This document shows, piece by piece, positions 45,051 to 56,328 of a stretch of 64,000 nt of DNA. The first letter of the stretch is position 1; the number at the start of each line of letters is the position of its first letter. The stretch lies in the NCBI GenBank assembly GCA_034440635.1, contig JAOTON010002085.1:248001-312000 (forward strand), written 5' to 3'. Below the pieces are notes generated by a model. The model did no database searches and was not told the origin of the DNA. It was given only the letters and a program-made list of their open reading frames with translations. The position numbers and the translations under genes were made by a program. Origin of the DNA: Lepas anatifera (lineage: Eukaryota > Arthropoda > Thecostraca > Lepadidae).

Positions 45051-45667
45051 GAGCAGCAATTGACGTTTGCAATGAAAGACGTCAGCTTAACACGCGTAGT
45101 GGACAGGGGTCTGGCGTCAACGCACAGTGGATGGAGTGCTAAAGTTCCCCCTGAGATCTCAAAACCAAGAGAGCTAGAAAAACGCCCGTCTGGGGATGTG
45201 TGGGAGTGTTCATGATCAACATTATAGGTATCATTGGCCAAGGTCAATATCTTCAAGACCAAGCCATGGCATAAATGTCAAATCTGGGCCGTGCTGAAGA
45301 GCTATGGTGAAATATCGTAATTATGCGGGACAAAGCCGGGAATACTCTAAAAGCGAACTAAGATCACAAAGGGAAAACTCGACACAATTTTCCCTGAAAG
45401 GTTAAGGTCAAGGTCATTCGATGTCAGTAACCAATTAGGTAGCAATATGACATCTTCCAAATAGCGTACCATATATTTGGTCAGAGACGGCGGATTCCAT
45501 TTTCGAAACGGGGTGCAGAATTTTCAGGAGCGGCGCCTTCCTCCCCAGGGCACGCCATCATCCCCTGGGGGAAGCCTTTGCTACCCAAGGGCTTTCTGGC
45601 GAAACTCTTTGGACTCGGTTTGCGAAGCCACTTGGGGTGGCTTATTTCAAATATTCCAAAAATAAAG

Positions 45668-46842
45668 CTGGGCTGAGCTGGGGATGAGCTGGCTGGCTGC
45701 CTGGGCGTGCTAGGCTGGACTGGGCTGGGCTCGGCTGGGATAAGCTGGGCTGAGCTGGCTAGCTGGGCGAGCTGAGAAGAGCATCGCTGAGCTCGCGTGC
45801 TGGGCAGAGCTGGCTAGGGGTGGTCGGCAAAGCTGGGCAGAATTGGCTGGACGTGCTGGGCAGAAATGGGCCGAGCTAGCTGGGCGTGCCGGGCAGAGCT
45901 CGGCTGATCTGACTGGCTGAAAGCGCTGGGCAGAGCTGGGCTTAACTGGCTGGCTGGAAGTGCTGGGCAGGGCTGGGCTGAGCTGGGTGTGGTGGGCAGA
46001 GCTTTGCTGAGCAGGCTAGACCTGGCTGGGCGTGCTGGGCAGAGCTGGGCGTGCTGGGCAGAGCTGGGCTGAGCTGGGCGTGCTGGGCAGAGTTGGGCTG
46101 AGCTGGGTGTGGTGGGCAGAGCTCTGATGAGCAGGCAAGAGCTGGCTGGGCGTGCTGGGCAGAGCTGGGCTGAGCTGGACGTGCTGGGCAGAGCTGGGCA
46201 GAGCTGACTGGGCGTGCTGGACAGAGCTGGGAAAAGCTGGCTAGGGGTGCTGGGCAGGGCTAGGCAGAGCTGACTGGGCGTCATGGGAAGGGCTGGACAG
46301 AACCAGCAGGAAGTGCTGGGAAGAGCTGACTGGCTGGGCTTGGCTGCCAAGCTCTGGTTGGGCATGCTGGGCAGAGCTAGGCAGAGCTGGCTAGGCGTGC
46401 CGGGCAGAGCTGGGCTGATCTGACTGGCTGGAAGTGCTCGGCAGAGCTAGGCTGAGCTGGCTGGCTGGAAGTGCTGGGCAGAGCTGGGCAGAGCTGGCTG
46501 GGCATGGTGGGTAAAACTGGCTGGGTCTGCTGGGCAGAGCTGGGCTGAGCTGCCTGGGTGGAAGTGTTGGGCAGAGCTGGGCTGAGCTGGGTGTGGTGGG
46601 CAAAGCTATGCTGAGCAGGCTACAGCTGGCTGGGCGTGCTGGGCGTGCTGGGCAGAGTTAGGCCGAGCTGCCTGGCAGGGCGTACTGGGCAGAGATGCGC
46701 TGATCTGGCTGGCTGAGCGAGCTGGGCTGAGCTGGTGTGCTGGGCAAAGCTGGGCAGAGCTGGATGGAAGTAGTGGGCAGAGCTGGTTGGGCATGCTGGG
46801 AAGAGCTAGCTGGGCGTGTTGGACAGAGCTGGGAAGAGCTCC
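45668..46842. repeat. GCTGGGC minisatellite
   Basis: A ~19-bp unit, AGCTGGGCGTGCTGGGCAG, and shorter GAGCTGGGCTG variants repeat for 1.2 kb. The + strand is strongly G-rich over C. It ends within a base or two of where hAT transposase homology starts. Ser/Pro-rich frames on the minus strand are artefacts. Confidence 0.93.
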
Positions 46843-48015
46843 AACCACAGTTTGGACCTCGTCCTTCAGGAGGCTGGCAGGGAGGTGATGCTGATAGCAG
46901 ATTGCCTCTCGTTCGTCAAAGATGTGGCCAACACCATCAACGAATCTGCCAAACGGAGCAACCTGTACAAGTCTCTGTTCAAAGAAGGGGAAGTTGTTCA
47001 AAAACCCCTGGGGATATGTGCGACCAGATGGTGTGTCCGTGCCAAGGCGATGAAGAGAATGCTGGATCAATACGGACATGTGAGGGACGTGCTTCAAAGC
47101 CTGGAAGAAGATCACACAGTCCGCGGTGAGAGGAGGGCCAAAATCGCAGGACTGTCTCGGAAAGCTGATGAAGCTCCGACGTACATCTCACTCACACTCA
47201 GCCTTGCCATCTTCCAGCCATGTGAGGTTGTGGCAAGGACGCTCCAGGGAAGCAGCAACACGGCACGGTCTGTACTGGAAACCATTCAGGCGTTGAAAAG
47301 TCGCCTGCAGTGCCTGCGGGATGGTGGACTGGTGGATGAGACGCGGGCGGCGGCGGCGAAGGCGAAACAGATGGACTTGACTATGCCACCACCAAGAAGG
47401 CGCAGGTACACTCCTGCTAAAGTACGTCACGACGAAAGGTCAGCTGAAGACCTCTCTGTGGCTCCTGTCGAGGGCGCTCGGCTCGCCTCATTGGAGGCCC
47501 TAGATCTTGTCATTGGCGGTCTGGAGACTCGCTTCGACTCCGACGGTCTCCAGGCCGCTGCGTCCAGGGAAAGGCTGGTTCTGGGTGGCTGCTCGAAGCA
47601 GTCGTCTGCAGAGTTCGATGCCCTGCAGCTTCCTGCATCCATCGACGAGGAGAGGCTGGAATGCCAGCTCAATGTGTTAACTGCCGGGTTCAAAAACCCC
47701 CCAACCTCCCTCCAGGAGCTGTGCGAAAAGCTCTCATCTATGGACCCAAAGACAAAACCGTTGTTCAGTGAGGTGAGAAAACTGCTGGGCCTAATCGTGA
47801 GCCTGCCATGCACGGTGGCATGCGCGGAAAGATCGTTTTCTATGCTGCGGCGGCTCAAAACATATCTACGATCTACGACTGGCCAATCCCGACTGAACGG
47901 TCTGGCCCTGATGAACGCGCACAAGAATCGCCTGGAAGGTGTCGACTTGGCGGTCCTAAAATCTCGCTTCCTGGAGCGGACTGCTGAGAGAATGTCCACG
48001 TTCGGACGCTGCTAA
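46843..48015 (+). pseudogene. hAT transposase, C-terminal half (ZMYM1-like), 5'-truncated
   Basis: About 390 intact codons. They start at NHSLDLVLQEAGREV, matching the C-x-x-H-x-L-NLV region in the middle of hAT transposases. PLGICATRWCVRAKAM follows, and the C-terminal hAT dimerisation domain (Dimer_Tnp_hAT): SLPCTVACAERSFSMLRRLK then LNGLALMNAHKNRLEG. The stop is natural. Missing are the N-terminal BED/TTF zinc finger and the first catalytic Asp; homology begins exactly where the GCTGGGC array stops. An upstream exon beyond the array cannot be excluded, but none was seen. The style resembles zinc-finger MYM-type protein 1 relatives. An intact C-terminal frame suggests fairly recent activity. 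Confidence 0.87.
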
Positions 48016-48339
48016 AATGGTGAGTACCTCTCATTGTTGGGATGTGTTCGAGGTAGGGCTGCGGATTCTACTAATATCACTGAATAAGCCACGCCGGAAC
48101 GAAAAATCGTGATTTGAAAGTCGTATTTTAAGCTCAGAAGACCCATCATCAGAGAATAACCACCATAAAGAGATGAAATTTGGAACGATTGGGTCTTTGG
48201 GGATTCTACCTCATACGTCTTGAATTTGCATTAATGTACTGACTCAATTAAAACGAAACACGGTGTTTTAAACCTCATGGAACGAGAGCAGGTTAATCGA
48301 CTAATCTTTCATAGATGGGGGACGTAATCCTTCCCTCTT

Positions 48340-48381
48340 GCCCTTGCCCCCCCCAACTTGAAAAAAGTTCCTGCGCCTGTG
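48340..48381. mobile_element. Candidate right end of the hAT element
   Basis: Read inward on the minus strand the string is CACAGGCGCAGGAACTTTTT then a G-run, resembling hAT ends (CA..GGCG). It lies about 360 bp beyond the transposase stop. No left partner was found. Confidence 0.4.
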
Positions 48382-48419
48382 GGATTAACTATGAAGTTAT
48401 TAAATAACATGCGTCATAC

Positions 48420-48520
48420 TGAATAATGTCATCTGACCGGAATACTGGGGTCAATGACCTTGACAAGTGACCTCTGAACTTGACCTTTAACTTCATGTGG
48501 GGTGACCTTGGCATTTCACC
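48420..48520. mobile_element. Fragment with dense TGACCT/AGGTCA words
   Basis: GTCAATGACCTTGACAAG, GTGACCTCTGAACTTGACC and related strings crowd into 100 bp, as in the TTAA elements, but no ends were found. Confidence 0.4.
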
Positions 48521-48529
48521 GGATTATAT

Positions 48530-49400
48530 GGGGCTATTACGTCACCACTCACTCTAATGTGCAGGAAAACTGGGGCGACCGCACGGTTTCGACGGTCCCA
48601 AAATATAGGTCTGAATTTAAAAGCCTATAAGTAAAACAATTATTGAATGATTTAAAAAATAATTATTCACTAATGAATGAGCTCATAAATTCTTTCAAAG
48701 GTTATCTAGCAGCGTTTTTCCAGTGGCAAACGGTTTTTTGCTACCTCGGAAAAATATATCGGGGCGGGACACTTTAGGGTCCCCTCCACTGTGCCTGCTA
48801 AGCGAGTAGCTATACGTATGCTGATCTCCTGCATATAGTAGCGTAGTAGCGTATATAAAGTTGATAGTCGCGTGTATGGTATGCCACGATGTTTTCAGTG
48901 ACGTGCAGCTCATACCAATTGCATCATGGACCTGGAACTGTTTGCGACGTGTTTGTGCATGTTTGGGGATGGGAATAGGTCAGGCCTTAATCGGCGCCCT
49001 GTTATTGTGCCAGACTTAGTGTTTTCTCATTGACCTAGTATGGGGATAGTCTTTTTAAGAGCTGGAATGGGGCAGAGCCGTACTAAAGCAGCCGAAACTC
49101 CCCTAGAACTTGACTGCGCGCACCGCAGATTGATTCAAGTGTGATGTATTCCCAGTGACGTCTGTGTTTTTTGGAAATCGCAACTGATGCATGGCTGCGA
49201 TATTTCCCGATACTAACGATCAAAATCATTATTCTTCCCAAACAAAGACCGAACCACGACACATAAGTTTGCCCAGACTTGTTCCGAAATTGACAGGTTT
49301 TCCAGGCGGAACGATACAGACGTACAGGTGGGGGATGGAGTGAGTAGTGGTGTTTGTAGTGGTAGTGGTTATATTATACATTTTTCAGTTGTGGTATTTC
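48530..49400. other. No recognised feature
   Basis: Mixed sequence, short frames only. Confidence 0.45.
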
Positions 49401-49406
49401 TTTTTG

Positions 49407-50110
49407 TTAGCCCTCGCTAAGGTGGGAGATGTTCAAACGCCCCCTCCTGGGCTTTTTCCAGAAGCACCAAGCAAAACGGTGGCACCCTACTATTCCTTAT
49501 TAAAACGGTGGTACCGCACTATTCCTTATTAATTACACACATTTTCGCAAAATTATAAATTTAAGTCATCCTAGGTCAGGTCACCAGGCGAATTAAAGGG
49601 GACTCACTTTGAAAACATATTTTAAGTGACACCAGTGTTAACATTCTTTCCAATATATCCTATATGCTTACATCACACAGTAGACCTACCTAGTAACACA
49701 CATTGTGGTAGCGGTGTTTTATATCGATCGGCTAGGGCCGAGTATGGATCATGACCTCTCCAAAGGAAATGCATGGGGAAAACGGGAATTGACCGAAAAT
49801 CTCTCCTTTCCTGTAGTGAGAGCTACATCTAATTTGTTAATCCTAAATTTTGATTATCTTAGATAACTCTCTAGATTAATGCTGCAAATGCGGACCTGTG
49901 ACCTATGAGAGGTCTTCTGCGACAACTTAAGGAAGCTTTCGGATTTAAGTCAATAAGTTCGCAGAAAATAGTTATTTTTCTTTTGACAATTTTTGGTTTT
50001 CATTATCATTTCTAGTCAATTGATATGCATATTGACCATGTTCGGTCAGATAGTGATCTTGACCTGACCTTCAGAGGGGCAGAAAGTATGCTGGCTGTCA
50101 CAAACTCAAT
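49407..50110. mobile_element. TTAA element, left part
   Basis: It begins TTAGCCCTCGC, a decayed TTAACCCTCGC, and follows the order of the 983-bp family (hairpin AACGCCCCCTCCTGGG, TAGGTCAGGTCACC, CATGACCTCTCC, CCTATGAGAGG, CTTGACCTGACCTT). The right part has no recognisable end. Confidence 0.7.
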
Positions 50111-50284
50111 GCGACGTATGCCTCCTCTGTCACACAGAGCTGGAAATAATAATTGTATACTTGAATACTATTTCCAATATGCTGAATGTCCTCTACCTGT
50201 CCCTTACTTTTTGCAGCAGACAAGGTTCTAGCACCAAACCATTACAGCCTGAAAGTAGTAAACTGAGTTTTCATTTATAGATCA

Positions 50285-50560
50285 TGTTTTTGTTTTTGGA
50301 AGGAAAATTTCCAATTATGGGTCATTTTTTCCAGTATTGGGGTCATAACTATTATTGGCAACTTTGACTGCAGTTTCCCCCAATGACATACATTTCCTTT
50401 TTGAAGAAGTATCCATTTTTGGAAGGAGTGTTTCCAATTATGGTACTTTTCCACATGATTAAATGTAGCAATTATCATGAAAATAGTCATTATTGGGAAC
50501 ATACCTATTAATGGGAGCGTACATGTACACACAATTGGGAACCCTAGCCACAGCTTCCCC
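50285..50560. repeat. Imperfect direct repeat, TTTTTGGAAGG...TTTCCAATTATG
   Basis: The phrase occurs near 50294 and 50413, about 120 bp apart, with further loose copies of GCAGTTTCCCCCAATGA. Possibly a local duplication. Confidence 0.5.
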
Positions 50561-50599
50561 CCACTAAACTTCTATCTCACATATCAACAAAAGGGAAAA

Positions 50600-53290
50600 A
50601 ATGTCAATGTCAACATAGTATTTGAATCTACCTAAAATGTGTTGGTAAAGTGGACCTTAGGTAGCATTTTTATAAACACATCAAATGCTTAAAATTTGCA
50701 TCCCACTCACGATCATCACCTGCCTGGTCATTCCTTTTTGCAGTAAAAACTTTGAGGCAACTAGCCTGCATAGATGTAAAATTATGTCTATTGCCCTAAT
50801 AGGTACAGAGATATTGGAATTCACTTACCAAACAAAGATCCAGTGTAGTCAAAATCCTGCTTTAATTCCATGCAGTTCAGGTCCTGTGCATTGCTTACCA
50901 CCACTGGTAGTAAGCAACACACCCCAACCAGCGTTTTTCGAAGTCTATTTCTTTCTGAGATTTGCTGTGATTTTCTGAGATAAGAAGGGGTCTACTCGGC
51001 CCCCTCCAGTGCACGTTAGTTCCAGGCCCCTCTCCAGTGTGGGTGTTAACACTTTGTGGAGGACTGCATTAGCACATATTTGCTATCTGTACGTAGTTAA
51101 AGTACCCTGATCTGTACAATATTGATATGATAATTTGATCATGAAAACTCACCTGAATCACTGTTGTTGCCAGCCTGTTGCTGGCGCCAACTCTCCCAAC
51201 TTCCTCCAGCTCAGAATCTATCTAACCAATCTAGGGCACAAATAAACTAAGGCACAAGCAGGCTAGGGAATGAAAAACCAGGCTTGATATGGGAAAGTGC
51301 ATCAGTCTTACAATAGCCTACATTCATCTTAGATTAGCCATGGGCAGCAATATTTATTCTAGCTAGTTTTAGACTGCACTTATCTTAAATATACCTAATG
51401 AATATGCCCTCAAAATAAGTGGCTTCCCGCCTGTTTAAATTTTTGGCAGGCTCTACATCACATAAACATTTCTAACTTGTCTTGTCGCTGTTGCGCAGTT
51501 TAAGTAGAATTGCTGCCCAGCTATGTTTATTTTCTCACTCACTTAGTACTTTTATTAGTAGCTTTTAGGCGTACTTAATACTAAATTCGAAGAAATAGGG
51601 GCCAATAAATCGAAGACACTCAAACTGTAAATATGATTTAAACTGAAAAAATGGACAGAGAAGTACTTGATAAAGTATCTGCGTTATCGTTAATGCCTTA
51701 AATATGCCCACAATCGTGTATTTCTCGAAAAAAATTGACTGTCACATTTCCGGTATCTAGGCGGCAACTTTCTGCAAACTACTAACAATCAGCCCCATTG
51801 GGCTGCATGTTAAAATCTGGCAACTGTGACAGCGGTTTGCGGGTTTTCTGCAGCGGGGGTCCCTCGTTTTAGTAGAAACTGAACACAGTACCAATATTGT
51901 ATTACTAATGGTACGCTGTGCAATTGAAGAACAGAGCTGCTAAGTTAAAATATTCCCTACGCGCTTCATTCTCTATTTCGAAAATACGGGGTTTGATCTT
52001 GAGCCATACAGTCAGGATCGCTATTTTGTCACAATTATGCACCTCAATTTTCGTAAATGTGTCACAAACTCCGGTAGCCGAGTTGGCAAGTTTCTGCACC
52101 TCTGCTGACCTTAAGTCAGATAAATATTTAATTTTGACATAGTAGGGTCTTATCATACATCATGTGATTTGCTATTACAGGGGGAATTGAATCACGCCTA
52201 AAAGAATGAATCTAATGCAACCCAGTAGGACACCATAACCATTCGTATTCTTTGACCCACTGTTCCACCATAAAATCATACACATAGCGATTGTTCCGCC
52301 CCAGGGTTATTCTTATATATAGTGATGTCATTTGGTACTGAGGTCGTGGCAGCATTTTCATCACTACACGTAAATTTTCTGGCATTGTACGAATATGTGC
52401 GCAGCATCTTGTGTCAGATCTTTCGCCTCTGTTGTCGCTCCCTTGATTTTTTTCCATATCTGCATGCTTTCTTATGCTCTGCTCTCTGAGGTCAAATAAG
52501 TAGGGTACTTGTAGTGTATATGGTGGACAAAATTATTACCTCCCGACTTAAAAACTCACCATTATGTGTCTGGAATAGATCTAACTATACCAAGTGCAAG
52601 GGTGGAAATCCCTGAAATCTCTGATAAAATTATAATTTTTGTATAAGAGTCTGTCAGAACCGAGTGTTAGCTGAAGGCGGGTAAAACTTGGCCGTTTTGG
52701 TGATCATTACGGGATTAGCCCCCTTTCCCCTAAATCGTATCCTGGTCTGTGTCTCCCAGCTTTAAAAATGGCCGCGCAGTAGCAGGTGCGCCACAGTCAG
52801 TTCTGAACTGAACGGCCCGGACAGAGGCGCCTGAGCTATGTACTTAACAGGTATGGATGCTCTATTTTGTTGGCTTTAAAAAATACTTTCCTCTATAACA
52901 CTTATCGTAGATGTGTTGTGTTTAAACCCCCATTAATGGTTGGGCAAATAAAAAAACGGTTTGTTCTCTCTTCTTCTGCATTTTGTATATGATAGGATTT
53001 TGCATAGTGGTATTCTTCAAGTCTCCTGTTTTGTCTATCCACCTTCTCACTTCCAGATGTCTTTTCATTTGTTTTTTTCCTGCTAGGGTCTTTAACTGGA
53101 TATAGCAATTCATATTATATTTGCATTAAAGAAGATAAGCGAACAGTGACTTTCTCATGTGGTATTTGCTAGGTAATTATCGGGCTCAACAAGGAAAGGG
53201 GCAAAGTGAAAAGATCTGCCAAATAAGATTAAAAATATTCTGTTCATATTACAAATGTAAGTTCTCGGAGCGCTTGCTGCAGATATAGCA
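50600..53290. other. No gene recognised
   Basis: AT-rich. Short frames only, none with domain or splice support. The string CCCCTAAATCGTATCCTGGT near 52730 vaguely resembles a transposon end. Confidence 0.45.
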
Positions 53291-53297
53291 CCGTGCT

Positions 53298-54152
53298 GGA
53301 TACATCAAGGGAAATGACCTAAGGCCCTAGATGATAAAAGTGGCGAGTAAAAGGCGGCAGATGTGAGAAGATTCCTAAAAACTGAAACCAACTAAAAATA
53401 AAAAATAGAAATACTTTGAATCCCACAATACATCCCCGCAGAGACACCGTGGAAGTAAAATAAGCATAAAAACTTCGAATGGGCCTAAAATGGGTGCAAA
53501 AGCACAGATCAGATGTGGAATTAACTAAAACGTTGCTCAAAAGAACCACAATCGGTGGAAAAGCTAAAGTTCTGTGCACAACCTAAAGCTGCATATATGA
53601 ACGAAAATTCCATGTATGCACTAAAACCGTAATGGAAGCCACAAAACCTCAAGAGCAATGTGGATAAGAATAAGAGGGAACTCAAAGTCAGGGAAAGGTA
53701 AAGCACGACGTTTCGGTCCTGGACCATCATCAGGTGTAAAGCAGTGAAAGAGTGAGAACGGGACCCCTGAGGTAAACTTTTATTGCAGCCTAGATAGTGT
53801 CGCGGTTTAAAACAGTTCAAAGGAGAGCATCCGTGCGTAAGCATGTGAGTTTGTGTGGGTGAGGGTGTCAACCATAGGCTATGCACATAATTATTTTAGA
53901 TTTCCCCGAGTTTGATTCTTTTGAGCAGCGTTTTGGTTTATTCCATATCTCATCTGTGCTTTTGCACCCATTTTAGGTCCAGTCGTGGTTTTATGCTCAT
54001 TTTACTTCCACGGTGTCTCTGCAAGGATCTATTGTGATATTCAAAACATGTTTGATCATTTATTTATGGTTGGTTTCAGTTCTTAGGGATCTCCTCACAC
54101 CTGCCGCCTTTTACTCCATCTAGGGCCTTAGGTCATTTCCCTTGATATATCC
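53298..54152. mobile_element. Fold-back element with ~250-bp inverted arms
   Basis: The left arm 53298-53553 and right arm 53907-54152 are reverse complements at most positions (GGGAAATGACCTAAGGCCCT, GCAGAGACACCGTGGAAGTA and CCTAAAATGGGTGCAAAAGC all recur in the right arm). They flank a ~350-bp centre containing a hammerhead-ribozyme-like core. Arm ends are GGATACATC and GATATATCC. No long coding frame is present. It may be an inverted repeat of Penelope-like termini, or a fold-back DNA transposon. Confidence 0.82.
53707..53733 (-). ncRNA. Hammerhead-ribozyme-like core A
   Basis: The minus strand reads CTGATGA, then GGTC-CAG-GACC (a perfect 4-bp stem II with a short loop after one extra T), then GAAACGTC. 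CUGANGA, stem II and GAAA form the invariant hammerhead core. Stems I and III and the GUH cleavage site could not be established by eye. Motifs of this type are known from Penelope-like retroelements. Confidence 0.42.
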
Positions 54153-54270
54153 ACGTTACAAAGCCCAAAGCATAGCCAGGTGCAGGACTTTCAGGGGGGA
54201 CCAGTGCAAAGGTGTGAGAAAATAACTTGAACATTTGATAAAATTAGCTAAAACTATATAAAATATCACC

Positions 54271-54690
54271 CAGGGACGGCGGATTCTAGGGCGGACATTC
54301 AGTTACACACCCTCAAAAATATTGAGGGTGTGGAAAGTATCCTTTGCACACTCGGTTGTGGCTTGGTCCGGGAAGGCGCTCCCCCTTTGGACTTGGGCCG
54401 TGCCCCCCTCGATCTGGCTGGTGCCCCCAGCCGGTAAAAAAATCAGGTCAATACACCGACTACTTGAAAGGTAGGATCATCCGTGTGAAATAAGACACAT
54501 TCACATATAAATGGAGCTCCCTGACATCAAAGCCGCCCCAAGTAGAGCCAATAGGCACCCCGAGTAGAAACATGGTGCTCCCTTCTTCCGAAAACCTTGC
54601 GCACCCGCTCGAAAATGGAATCTGTCGTCCCTTGTTTCGCCCCTTTGAACGCCCTGTGGTCGTATTGCCCTTCCCCTGGATCCGCCCCTG
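54271..54690. mobile_element. hAT-like element, CGGATCCAGG family
   Basis: It begins CAGGGACGGCGGATTCTAGG and ends CCTGGATCCGCCCCTG, imperfect inverted repeats 420 bp apart. A small perfect hairpin, ACACCCTCAA...TTGAGGGTGT, lies at 54307-54331. The flanks do not show a clear duplication; the right flank is the start of another element. Confidence 0.55.
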
Positions 54691-54692
54691 AG

Positions 54693-55665
54693 CAGGGGTG
54701 TAATTTTCTATCTCTTTTGGGGTGCCCGAGCACCCCCAATCATGTGCTGAGCACCCCCAATACATGTGCCGCCCCTGGCTTATCACCGCTGCCCTGAACA
54801 GTGTCACCCTATCTTATCACTGCCGCCCTGATTCGTGCCGCCCCTGGCAAGTTTCCCCGTACCGACTTCATTACTTGGAAGTAATGAACCCCGATTGGTT
54901 CCACCTCTAGCTCATCAATGCCGCCTGGCTTATCACTTTCTCCATGATTTGATGATTTGTGACACCACATCACTACCACCTCCGCCTGATCACTGCCGCC
55001 CCCTGACTGATAACTCCCGCCCCTGGCTGACAACTGCTGCCCATGGTTGATCACTGCCGCCTCTAGGCTGGTAACTCCCGCCCCCTGACTGATCACTGCT
55101 GCCCCCTGACTAATAACCTCCAGCCCTTGGCTGATAACTGCCGCCCCTGGCTGATCACTGCCGCCCCCTGGCAAATCACTGCCGCCCCATAACTGATAAT
55201 TGCCGCCTCTGGCTGATAACTACCGCACCTGGCTGATCACTGCCGACCATGGCTGATCCACTGCCGCCCCCTGGCTGTTAACTGCCGCCCCTGGCTGATC
55301 ACTGCCGCCCCTGTTTGATTACTACCGCCCCCTGGCTGATCATTACCACCCTCTGACTGATAACTGCCGCCTATCGTTGATCACTGCCGCCCCCTGGCTG
55401 ATCATTGCCGCTCCCTGTCTGATCACTGCCGCCCCCTAACTGATCACTGCCACCCTCTGGCTGCTCACTACCGCCCCCTGACTGATAACTGCCGCCGCTT
55501 GGCTGATAACTGCCGCACTTAGCTGATCACTGCCGCCATTGGCTGATCAGTGCCGCCCCTGGCTGATAACTGCCGTCCCCTAACTGATCACTGCCGCCCC
55601 TGCTTGATCACTGCCGCCCCCTGGCTGATCACTGCCGCCACTGGTTCATCGCTGACGTCTCCCGG
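54693..55665. mobile_element. Element starting CAGGGGTG with internal GATCACTGCCGCCCC array
   Basis: It starts CAGGGGTGTAATTTTCTATC and ACCCCCAATCATG, then a 20-bp minisatellite, CTGATCACTGCCGCCCCTGG, for about 900 bp. A second, same-orientation start with related sequence is at 57677 (CAGGGGTGATTTTTATCTAT). A matching right end was not found, so the boundaries are uncertain. Confidence 0.6.
54775..55665. repeat. Minisatellite, CTGATCACTGCCGCCCCTGG unit
   Basis: A 20-bp unit repeats about 40 times with point changes (GATAACTGCCGCC and GATCACTGCCACC variants). Confidence 0.95.
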
Positions 55666-55669
55666 GGCA

Positions 55670-56095
55670 GTGAGCATCCTGGGGATATCTGAGCAGTAGG
55701 CGTTCTGGGATAGCATCCCTCCGTGGATATCACTAGCACCATATCATATCTGAGGAGCGTCAGTTTTAATTTCATATATTCATCCTAGTAGTCTTTCAGG
55801 TTTTACATGACGTCGAGCTTCATGTTACCTTCTCGCTGATCCTAGTCTGTCGTGTGAAATCGTCTATGTCATTTTTATTGTATTTGTATTTCATCTTTTA
55901 TTTATTTATATATGTTTTATATAATTTTCTGATACAATTTTCACAACCTGATCTGTTTTCCCACCTGACTTGTTGAGTCTCGTGCGGAAATGTCCTATTT
56001 ATGTACATATGTTATTTAGTGTTATGGGCGCCGTATGACCTTAGATGACGGTGCGTCCTAAAACCCTAAATATGATGATAGATTGTCTCCCGGAT
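55670..56095. other. No recognised feature
   Basis: AT-rich stretch between two blocks of the GCCGCCCCTGG minisatellite; no frame or domain. Confidence 0.45.
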
Positions 56096-56328
56096 GATGA
56101 CTACCGCCCCTGGTTTATCACTGCTGCCCTGATTCATGCCGCCTCTGGCTTTTCGACGCTGTCCCCGGCATATTTTGACCCAAATGCGCGCTGCCCCGAA
56201 TTATCGCTGCCGCCCTTGGTTCATCACTGCTGCCCCCTGACTTATGACTGTCTCCCCTGGTTCATCACTGCCGCCCTAATTAATCATTGCTGCCCTGATT
56301 CACGCCACTCCTAGTTCCCTTTTTTATA
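56096..56328. repeat. GCCGCCCCTGG minisatellite, second block
   Basis: Looser copies of the same unit (CTACCGCCCCTGGTTTATCA). The block is cut by the TTAA element at 56329 and resumes after 57364. Confidence 0.85.

Noticed and set aside
44775..45262. Arg/Glu-rich and Ser/Leu-rich frames of about 150 codons
   Set aside because: GA microsatellite translated on its two strands.
45814..46603. Ser/Pro/Ala-rich frames on the minus strand
   Set aside because: Product of the stop-free GCTGGGC repeat; no start context or domain.
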